8,009 nucleotides of DNA from SLSG01 sp964477035 (GTDB lineage: Bacteria; Bacteroidota; Bacteroidia; Bacteroidales; UBA7960), in the NCBI GenBank assembly GCA_964477035.1, contig CAYZCW010000032.1:1-8009 (forward strand), in the 5' to 3' direction. Positions 1 through 6,435 of this stretch are shown here, piece after piece. Under the pieces are notes generated by a model. It had not been told where the DNA came from. It was given only the letters and a program-made list of their open reading frames with translations, and searched no databases. Every line of letters begins with the position of its first letter. Position 1 is the stretch's first letter. A program made the translations under genes and the position numbers.

Positions 1-1
1 G

Positions 2-1267
2 CTGGATCACCGGCTGGCCTGGGCCGACCTGGCCGCTTCCATCGCCCATGCCCGGATGCTGGGCCGGACAGGCCTGGTCTCCCGGGAGGAGGCCGCCCTG
101 CTGGAAAAAGAGCTGAGGGCCCTGTACCGGCAGGCGGCAGAGGGAGACCTCATCATCGCCCCCTCCTGCGAGGACATCCATTCCCACATCGAGGCCGTGC
201 TGACCGCCCGGCTCGGGGAGGCGGGCCAGCGCATCCATACGGGCCGCTCGCGCAACGACCAGGTGCTGGTGGCCCTGCATATCCATGCACGCCGCGAGAT
301 CAGGCAGCTGGCCGGCCGTATGCGGCGGTTGTTCAGGGTCCTTTTGCGGCAGGCCCGCAAACACCAGGACCACCTCATGCCGGGATACACCCACATGCAG
401 TTGGCCATGCCCTCTTCCTTCGGACTGTGGTTCGGCGCCTGGGCCGAGGGGCTGGCCGACGACCTGCTGCCCCTGCACGCAGCCTATGGGATGGTGGACC
501 AGAACCCCCTGGGCACCGGGGCCGGCTATGGCAGCTGCTTTCCGCTGGACCGGGGGCTGACCACCCGCCTGCTGGGCTTCCGGAACATGACCGTCAACCC
601 GGTATATGCCCAGGTGTCGCGCTACAAGGCCGGTGCGGCGGTGGCCGCGGCCCTGGCGGCGGTGGCCTCCACCCTCTCGCGGCTGGCCATGGACGTGTGC
701 CTGTACAGCGGCGAGAACCACCGCTTCTTCCTGCTGGAAACCGGCCTCACCACCGGCTCCAGCATCATGCCCCACAAGAAGAACCCCGACGTGTTCGAGC
801 TGATACGCGCCCGCTGCAACCGGCTGGGAACCCTGCCGGCCCAGCTCGCCGCCATCGCCACGAACCTGCCCACCGGCTACCACCGCGACTACCAGCTGCT
901 CAAGGAGGTGCTGTTGCCCGCTTACGACGAGCTGGGCGAATGCCTGGACACGACAGCCAGGATGGTCGCCCGGCTGCAGGTCGATCCCCGCTGCGCCGAC
1001 AACCCATTGTATGAGCCCATGTACGCGGTGGACGCGGTGGCCCGCCTCACCCTGCAGGGCATGCCCTTTCGCCAGGCCTACGGGCAGGTGGCCCGGAGCG
1101 TCCGTGAAGGGAGCTACCGCGCCGGCAAGGCCCTCCCCCATACCCATACCGGCAGCATCGGCGCCCCGGGCTTCGGGGCCATACAGGAAAAATGGAACAG
1201 GCATTACGAACTATTTGACTTCACCCGGGGCGAAACCGCCATCCGACAATTAACCAAAGACCCATGA
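2..1267 (+). CDS. argH: Argininosuccinate lyase, 5' end cut by window edge
   Basis: This enzyme splits argininosuccinate into arginine and fumarate, the last step of arginine synthesis, in the cytoplasm. The open frame runs from base 2 with no stop, giving 421 visible residues. An internal ATG at 56 is not the true start, because family-like sequence (L-D-H-R-L-A, then SIAHARML) continues upstream of it. I estimate 20-30 missing residues. Visible motifs, numbered from base 2, are HTGRSRNDQ at 79-87, the GYTHMQ motif with the Thr-His pair at 130-131, and the fumarase/aspartase-superfamily signature GSSIMPHKKNPD at 252-263. Its second serine (254) is the expected catalytic residue. The segment THMQLAMPSSFGLWFG and the C-terminal HTHTGSIG are typical of the Bacteroidetes form. 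The stop codon overlaps the carA start (ATGA), so the two are probably co-transcribed and translationally coupled. The family assignment is very secure; only the start is unseen. Confidence 0.96.
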   Translation: MDHRLAWADLAASIAHARMLGRTGLVSREEAALLEKELRALYRQAAEGDLIIAPSCEDIHSHIEAVLTARLGEAGQRIHTGRSRNDQVLVALHIHARREIRQLAGRMRRLFRVLLRQARKHQDHLMPGYTHMQLAMPSSFGLWFGAWAEGLADDLLPLHAAYGMVDQNPLGTGAGYGSCFPLDRGLTTRLLGFRNMTVNPVYAQVSRYKAGAAVAAALAAVASTLSRLAMDVCLYSGENHRFFLLETGLTTGSSIMPHKKNPDVFELIRARCNRLGTLPAQLAAIATNLPTGYHRDYQLLKEVLLPAYDELGECLDTTARMVARLQVDPRCADNPLYEPMYAVDAVARLTLQGMPFRQAYGQVARSVREGSYRAGKALPHTHTGSIGAPGFGAIQEKWNRHYELFDFTRGETAIRQLTKDP

Positions 1268-2349
1268 CCACGCCAACACCCGCCCGCCTCATCCTGGAAA
1301 ACGGACGCGAGTTCCGGGGCTCCTCCTTCGGATACGAAGGGGCCGCCGCCGGGGAGGTGGTGTTCAACACCGCCATGACCGGCTACCCGGAAAGCCTCAC
1401 GGACCCCTCCTACCGGGGACAGATCCTGGTGGCCACCTACCCCCTGATCGGAAACTACGGCGTTCCCGGGATGGCCCTGGAGAACGGGATCCCGGCGGGA
1501 TTCGAATCGGACAGGGTCCACATCTCCGCCCTGGTCATCTCCGATTATTCCCACCGATACAGCCACTGGAACGCCGAGCGCAGCCTGGGCGACTGGCTGC
1601 GGGAACACCGCGTGCCCGGCATTTGCGGGGTCGATACCCGGGCCATCACCAAGGTGATCCGGGAGCACGGCTGCATGCTGGGCAAGGTGGTGACCGGATC
1701 AGAGGATACGGACTGGTACGACCCGAACCGGGACAACCTGGTGGACAGGGTCAGCTGCCGGGAGAAAATCGTTTACGGCACGGGCAGCCACCGCATCCTG
1801 CTCATCGACTGCGGGGTCAAGTTCAACATCATCCGCAGCCTGCTGCAATACGACACCACGGTGATCCGGGTGCCCTGGAACCACCCCTTCGAACAGGAGG
1901 AGTACGACGGGCTGTTCATCTCGAACGGGCCGGGCGACCCGGCCATGTGCCGGGAGACCATCGACCGGCTGCGGCAGGCGCTGGAAAATGACAAGCCCAT
2001 CTTCGGCATCTGCCTGGGCAGCCAGCTGCTGGGCATCGCGGCAGGCGCCTCCACCTACAAGCTGAAGTACGGGCACCGCAGCCACAACCAGCCCGTGCTG
2101 GAGGCCGGCACCCACCGCTGCCACATCACCTCCCAGAACCACGGCTACGCGGTGAACCACCATCAGCTGCCGGACGACTGGGAGGTGTATTTCACCAACC
2201 TGAACGACGGCACCTGCGAGGGGATCCGCCACCGCCACAAGCCGGTCTTCTCCACCCAGTTCCACCCGGAGGCCGCCGGCGGACCCACCGACACCCGCTT
2301 TCTGTTCCGGCAGTTCATCGAGCTGATCGACCAGCAACGAAACAAATAA
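1264..2349 (+). CDS. carA: Carbamoyl-phosphate synthase small (glutaminase) subunit
   Basis: CarA hydrolyses glutamine and passes ammonia through a tunnel to CarB for carbamoyl-phosphate synthesis, serving arginine and pyrimidine pathways. The 361-residue length is slightly shorter than the E. coli subunit (about 380). Residues 1 to about 145 are the CPSase small-chain domain (GEVVFNTAMTGYPESLTDPS near the start). Residues about 175-355 are a class I glutamine amidotransferase domain with SNGPGDP. The expected catalytic triad is present: Cys250 in FGICLGSQLL, then His334 and Glu336 in TQFHPEA. The residue after GICLG is Ser253, where the E. coli protein has His and Bacteroidales forms I recall have Asn. 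TYKLKYGHRSHNQPV and SQNHGYAV are typical of Bacteroidales CarA. The ATG at 1264 overlaps the argH stop, gives the family N-terminus directly, and has no clear Shine-Dalgarno sequence. carB follows after 21 bases. Confidence 0.97.
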   Translation: MTTPTPARLILENGREFRGSSFGYEGAAAGEVVFNTAMTGYPESLTDPSYRGQILVATYPLIGNYGVPGMALENGIPAGFESDRVHISALVISDYSHRYSHWNAERSLGDWLREHRVPGICGVDTRAITKVIREHGCMLGKVVTGSEDTDWYDPNRDNLVDRVSCREKIVYGTGSHRILLIDCGVKFNIIRSLLQYDTTVIRVPWNHPFEQEEYDGLFISNGPGDPAMCRETIDRLRQALENDKPIFGICLGSQLLGIAAGASTYKLKYGHRSHNQPVLEAGTHRCHITSQNHGYAVNHHQLPDDWEVYFTNLNDGTCEGIRHRHKPVFSTQFHPEAAGGPTDTRFLFRQFIELIDQQRNK

Positions 2350-2370
2350 TCCCGACAATCCCATCATCCC

Positions 2371-5300
2371 ATGCAAATCCACAAAGTGCTTGTCCTCGGT
2401 TCGGGCGCCCTGAAGATCGGGGAGGCCGGCGAATTCGACTACTCCGGCTCCCAGGCCCTGAAGGCGCTGCGGGAGGAAGGCATCGAAACGGTGCTGATCA
2501 ACCCCAACATCGCCACGGTACAGACCTCCGAAGGCATCGCCGACAAGATCTACTTTCTGCCTGTCACCCCCCATTTCGTGGAGCGGGTGATTGAAAAGGA
2601 GCGGCCCCAGGGGGTGCTGCTGGCCTTCGGCGGGCAGACGGCCCTGAACTGCGGCATGGCGCTGGACGCCACCGGGGTGTTTGCCCGCCACGGGGTGCGC
2701 GTGCTGGGCACCCCGGTGGAGGCCATACGACAGACGGAGGACCGCGACCTGTTCGTGCGCAAGCTGGATGAAATCGGGGTGAAGACCGCCCGCAGCCGGG
2801 CCGCAAACAGCACGGAGGAAGCCCTGGCGGCCGCCGCCGGCATCGGCTACCCGGTCATCGTGCGGGCCGCCTTCGCGCTGGGCGGGCTGGGCAGCGGATT
2901 CGCATCCGACGAAAAAGAATTGAAAGCCCTCTGCCAGAGCGCCTTTGCCTACTCCTCCCAGGTGCTCATCGAAGAATCCCTCAAGGGCTGGAAGGAGATC
3001 GAGTACGAGGTGGTGCGCGACCGCCACGACAACTGCATCACGGTATGTAATATGGAGAACTTCGACCCCCTGGGCATCCATACCGGGGAAAGCATCGTGG
3101 TGGCGCCCTCCCAGACCCTGTCCAACAGCGAGTACCACATGCTGCGGCAGCTGTCGATCGACATCATCCGCCACATCGGGGTGGTGGGCGAATGCAATGT
3201 GCAGTACGCGCTGCATCCGGAATCGGAAGATTACCGCGTGATTGAGGTGAACGCCCGGCTGTCGCGCTCCAGCGCCCTGGCCTCCAAGGCCACCGGCTAC
3301 CCCCTGGCCTTCGTGGCGGCCAAGCTGTCGCTCGGCTACGGCCTGCACGAGCTGAAGAATGCGGTGACGGGGACCACCTCCGCCTTTTTCGAGCCGGCCC
3401 TGGACTACATCGTGTGCAAGATCCCGCGATGGGACCTGGGCAAGTTTCACGGGGTGTCGCGGCAGATTGGCTCCAGCATGAAGAGCGTGGGCGAGGTGAT
3501 GGCCATCGGCCGCACCTTCGAGGAGGCCATCCAGAAGGGGTTGCGCATGATCGGACAGGGCATGCACGGTTTCGTGGCCAATGCCGACATCGTCTTCGAC
3601 GACATCGACGAGGCCCTGCAGCGGCCGACCGACATGCGCATCCATGCCATCGGCAGCGCCCTGGAGGCGGGCTATGACATTGAACGGATCCACCGGCTCA
3701 CCCGCATCGACAACTGGTTCCTGGAGAAGCTGCAGCACATCCACCAGTGTGCCAAAGCCCTGGCCCGTTATGAGGCGCTGGAGGCCATTCCCGCGGAGCT
3801 GCTGCGCGAGGCCAAGGTGCGGGGGTTCTCCGATTTCCAGGTGGTGCGGCTGGTGCTGGACCCGCCTCCGGAGGCCATCGAAGACGAAATGACCCGGCTG
3901 CGCGGGCTGCGCAGGCAGGCAGGCATCCTGCCGGTGGTCAAACAAATCGACACCCTGGCCGCAGAGTACCCTGCCAGGACCAATTACCTCTACCTGACCT
4001 ATTCGGGGGAAGAGCACGACGTGCCGTTTGAGCGGGACGGGCAGTCGGTCGTCGTGCTGGGTTCGGGAGCCTACCGCATCGGCAGCAGCGTGGAGTTCGA
4101 CTGGTGCGGGGTGAACGCCCTGCAGACCATCTCCAGTGCCGGGCTGCGCTCGGTGATGATCAACTACAACCCCGAAACGGTGAGCACCGACTTCGACGTG
4201 TGCGACCGCCTCTACTTCGAGGAGCTTTCGCTGGAGCGGGTGCTGGACATCGCCGAGCTGGAAGCCCCCAGGGGGCTGATCGTGTCGACCGGGGGCCAGA
4301 TCCCCAACAACCTGGCCCTGCGCCTCGACCGCCAGGGGGTGCCCATCCTGGGGACCCCCCCGGTGTCGATCGACCGGGCGGAGGACCGCTTCAAGTTCTC
4401 GGCCATGCTGGACCGCCTGGGGGTGGACCAGCCCCGCTGGAGCCAGCTGAGCAGCATCGGAGAGATCCACCGCTTCGCCGACCGGGTGGGCTTCCCCCTG
4501 CTGATCCGTCCCTCCTACGTGCTGTCGGGGGCCGCCATGAACGTGGTGTCGAACAAGAGCGAGCTGGACCACTTCCTGACCATGGCCACCAAAGTGTCCA
4601 AGCAGCACCCGGTGGTGGTGAGCGAGTTCATCGAAGGGGCCAAGGAGATCGAGATCGACGCCGTGGCCAGGGATGGAGAGGTCCTGGCCTACGCCCTGAG
4701 CGAGCACATCGAATTCGCAGGGGTCCACTCGGGCGATGCCACCATGGTGTTCCCGCCCCAGAAGATCTACTTCGAAACCATCCGACGGATAAAAAAAATC
4801 AGCCGCGCCATCGCCGGCGAGCTCGGCATATCGGGCCCGTTCAACATGCAGTTCCTGGCCAAGGACAACCAGGTGAAGGTGATCGAATGCAACCTGCGGG
4901 CTTCGCGGAGCTTCCCCTTCGTGTCCAAGGTACTCAAGGTGAACCTCATCGACATGGCCACGCGGGTCATGCTGGGGCTGGAGACGGACAAGCCCGGCAA
5001 GTCGATCTTCGACCTGGAACACATCGGCATCAAGGCGCCCCAGTTCAGCTTCTCGCGCCTGGCCAAGGCCGATCCGGTGCTGGGGGTCGACATGGCCTCC
5101 ACGGGGGAGGTCGGCTGCATCGGGGACAGCTTCCACGAGGCCATCCTCAAGGCCATGCTTTCCGTCGGATACAGCATCCCGAAGAAGAACATCCTGCTGA
5201 GCACCGGTCCCATGCGCTCCAAGGTGGAGCTGATCGGGCCCTGCCGGCTGCTGACCGAAAAGGGCTACACCCTGTTTGCCACCCGGGGCACGGCCAATTT

Positions 5301-5589
5301 TTTGCAGCTGAACGGCATCGAGGCGATGACCCTGCACTGGCCCGATGAGGAGGCCAAACCCAACGTGCTGGATTACCTCAAGGCCCGGCAGCTGGACCTG
5401 GTGGTCAACATCCCCAAGGACCACAGCCAGCAGGAGCTATTTAACGACTATGAGATCCGCCGCAATGCGATCGACTGCAACATCCCGCTGATCACCAACG
5501 CCCGGCTGGCCAGCGCCTTCATCCAGGCCTTCTGCCACCTGGACCCCGAGCGGCTGCGCATCAAAAGCTGGGACGAATACCAGGTGTGA
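2371..5589 (+). CDS. carB: Carbamoyl-phosphate synthase large subunit
   Basis: CarB makes carbamoyl phosphate from bicarbonate, ammonia from CarA and two ATP. At 1072 residues it is full length (E. coli has 1073). The two homologous halves are visible: residues 1 to about 400 form the carboxyphosphate half (GSGALKIGEAGEFDYSG near the start, Arg165 and the glycine loop GGLGSG at 171-176). About 400-555 is the oligomerisation region. About 560-935 is the carbamoyl-phosphate half (GSGAYRIGSSVEFDW from about 564, Arg713 in RPSYVLSGAAMN). About 940-1072 is the MGS-like allosteric domain, with FATRGTA (Thr971, Thr974) and Asn1013 matching the E. coli nucleotide-effector site. The wording is closer to the animal CAD/CPS1 synthetase than to E. 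coli. By eye alignment, two of five E. coli ornithine ligands are replaced (Ala889, Leu1040). The ATG at 2371 begins the family N-terminus; the 21-base spacer shows no clear Shine-Dalgarno sequence. Confidence 0.98.
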   Translation: MQIHKVLVLGSGALKIGEAGEFDYSGSQALKALREEGIETVLINPNIATVQTSEGIADKIYFLPVTPHFVERVIEKERPQGVLLAFGGQTALNCGMALDATGVFARHGVRVLGTPVEAIRQTEDRDLFVRKLDEIGVKTARSRAANSTEEALAAAAGIGYPVIVRAAFALGGLGSGFASDEKELKALCQSAFAYSSQVLIEESLKGWKEIEYEVVRDRHDNCITVCNMENFDPLGIHTGESIVVAPSQTLSNSEYHMLRQLSIDIIRHIGVVGECNVQYALHPESEDYRVIEVNARLSRSSALASKATGYPLAFVAAKLSLGYGLHELKNAVTGTTSAFFEPALDYIVCKIPRWDLGKFHGVSRQIGSSMKSVGEVMAIGRTFEEAIQKGLRMIGQGMHGFVANADIVFDDIDEALQRPTDMRIHAIGSALEAGYDIERIHRLTRIDNWFLEKLQHIHQCAKALARYEALEAIPAELLREAKVRGFSDFQVVRLVLDPPPEAIEDEMTRLRGLRRQAGILPVVKQIDTLAAEYPARTNYLYLTYSGEEHDVPFERDGQSVVVLGSGAYRIGSSVEFDWCGVNALQTISSAGLRSVMINYNPETVSTDFDVCDRLYFEELSLERVLDIAELEAPRGLIVSTGGQIPNNLALRLDRQGVPILGTPPVSIDRAEDRFKFSAMLDRLGVDQPRWSQLSSIGEIHRFADRVGFPLLIRPSYVLSGAAMNVVSNKSELDHFLTMATKVSKQHPVVVSEFIEGAKEIEIDAVARDGEVLAYALSEHIEFAGVHSGDATMVFPPQKIYFETIRRIKKISRAIAGELGISGPFNMQFLAKDNQVKVIECNLRASRSFPFVSKVLKVNLIDMATRVMLGLETDKPGKSIFDLEHIGIKAPQFSFSRLAKADPVLGVDMASTGEVGCIGDSFHEAILKAMLSVGYSIPKKNILLSTGPMRSKVELIGPCRLLTEKGYTLFATRGTANFLQLNGIEAMTLHWPDEEAKPNVLDYLKARQLDLVVNIPKDHSQQELFNDYEIRRNAIDCNIPLITNARLASAFIQAFCHLDPERLRIKSWDEYQV

Positions 5590-5744
5590 GGACGGGACGC
5601 GGCAAGCCGGGCAGGCCGTTCAGGCAATCCTTCAGCCAGCGCCGCAAGCATTTTTCCCCGTCGGGTACGGATTTTTCCTATTTTTGTATACCCTGCCGGA
5701 CGCAGCCCGTTGCGCTGCCGCCGCCCGGGCAGGGATTCCATCGC
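5590..5744 (+). other. Spacer between carB and the nitroreductase, with AT-rich patch
   Basis: This 155-base stretch holds no gene I can support. The first half is GC-rich like the neighbours. From about 5650 it turns T-rich, with runs of five T at 5651, 5672 and 5681, a sharp contrast in this GC-rich window. It contains the promoter candidate at 5679-5686. The hairpins I can find are weak: a 4-bp stem at 5658-5661 with 5667-5670, and a 5-bp stem at 5599-5603 with 5641-5645 around a long loop. I therefore do not call a terminator for the argH-carAB unit, although transcription may well end here. Confidence 0.6.
5679..5686 (+). promoter_or_regulatory. Candidate Bacteroidetes -7 promoter element
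   Basis: TATTTTTG matches the Bacteroidetes primary-sigma -7 consensus TAnnTTTG exactly. It lies in the only AT-rich intergenic patch of the window, 58 bases before the ATG at 5745, which would give a leader of about 50 bases. The -33 element (TTTG) is poor: the nearest candidate is the T-run at 5651-5656, with no G and a spacing slightly longer than usual. It is probably the promoter of the nitroreductase and perhaps of the amidohydrolase downstream. A chance match in a T-rich patch is possible. Confidence 0.45.
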
Positions 5745-6333
5745 ATGCGAATCAAACTGCTGATCATCATTCTTTTATCGGTCAAAATACTGGTAATTAC
5801 CCTGTTTATGACCCATTTCAAGCCTTTCAGAAAAGACACCCAGGTCGTGCTGAATGCCATCCACGGGCGCACCAGCATCCGTGCCTACCAGGAGCAGGCC
5901 GTGCCGGACCACATGGTGGAACAGCTGTTGCGGGCCGCCATGGCCGCCCCGTCCTCCCGCAACGTGCAGCCCTGGGAATTCTACGTGGTCACCAAGCGGG
6001 ACGTGCTGGACAGCCTGGCCCGGGACCTGCCCTTCGCCAAAATGCTGGCCGGTGCGCCCCTGGCCATCGTGGTGGCCGGCAATACCGAAAAGGGGAGCCC
6101 CAACGAGGAACAGGTCTACAACTGGGTGATGGACTGCTCGGCGGCGAGCCAGAACCTGCTGCTGGCGGCCCACGCCATGGGGCTGGGCGCCGTGTGGACC
6201 GGGGTGTGGCCCTACCGCGACCGGGTGGAGGCGGTGCGCCGGCACCTGGACATCCCGGACCATATCCTCCCGCTGAATGTGATTCCCGTCGGATACCCGG
6301 AGGGCGAACAGGAGCCGAAGGACAAGTGGGACG
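5745..6333 (+). CDS. Nitroreductase-family FMN oxidoreductase, possible membrane anchor, 3' end in gap
   Basis: This belongs to the nitroreductase fold, FMN enzymes that use NAD(P)H to reduce nitro compounds, quinones or related acceptors; the substrate cannot be read from sequence. There are 196 visible residues. The core starts near residue 34 with the FMN-binding motif GRTSIRAY (41-48). AAMAAPSSRNVQPWEFYVV follows, then GAPLAIVVAG, then GLGAVWTG, then PVGYPEGEQEPKDKWD just before the gap. Family members end roughly 10-15 residues after this last motif, so the stop is probably soon inside the Ns. I chose ATG 5745, which adds a hydrophobic stretch (about residues 5-22, interrupted by Lys14) before the core. 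ATG 5808 would instead give a soluble protein. The first 21 codons use TTA, ATA, GTA, ATT and CTT, which are rare elsewhere in the window. The frame is also open back to a GTG at 5586 overlapping the carB stop, but that extension is unlike the family. Family sure; start and location unsure. Confidence 0.85.
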
Positions 6334-6433
6334 NNNNNNNNNNNNNNNNNNNNNNNNNNNNNNNNNNNNNNNNNNNNNNNNNNNNNNNNNNNNNNNNNNN
6401 NNNNNNNNNNNNNNNNNNNNNNNNNNNNNNNNN
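6334..6433. other. Assembly gap (100 Ns)
   Basis: There are exactly 100 Ns, the conventional size for a scaffold join, so the true length may differ. The gap hides the end of the nitroreductase and the start of the amidohydrolase. The missing pieces are short: about 10-15 codons plus a stop on the left, and probably 5-10 codons of signal-peptide start on the right. A true gap near 100 bases would therefore leave only a few tens of bases between the genes. Confidence 0.99.
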
Positions 6434-6435
6434 TG

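Noticed and set aside
1699..5424. A 1241-codon open frame on the minus strand across carA and carB
   Set aside because: It is the mirror of two clearly coding genes, explained by absence of TTA, CTA and TCA codons on the + strand. Its translation is low-complexity, rich in His, Gly, Val, Gln and Asp, with no recognisable domain.
2371..5589. Internal similarity between the two halves of carB
   Set aside because: This is the known ancient duplication of the synthetase domain present in all CarB proteins, not a new repeat.
5599..5686. A possible rho-independent terminator after carB
   Set aside because: The stems are 4 and 5 base pairs, one with a loop of nearly 40 bases, and the T-runs are better explained by the AT-rich promoter patch.
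5607..5733. A repeated 9-mer, CCGGGCAGG, at 5607-5615 and 5725-5733
   Set aside because: Two copies of a GC-rich 9-mer without further symmetry are expected by chance in this composition; no operator or attachment-site logic is visible.
5448..5741. A 97-codon minus-strand open frame over the carB end and the spacer
   Set aside because: It has no recognisable domain, lies mostly opposite carB, and has arginine-rich composition typical of shadow frames in GC-rich DNA.
5586..5744. A GTG-started extension of the nitroreductase frame overlapping the carB stop
   Set aside because: The extra 53 residues are basic and unlike any nitroreductase N-terminus, and the stretch holds the T-rich promoter-like patch. 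ATG 5745 or 5808 is more likely.
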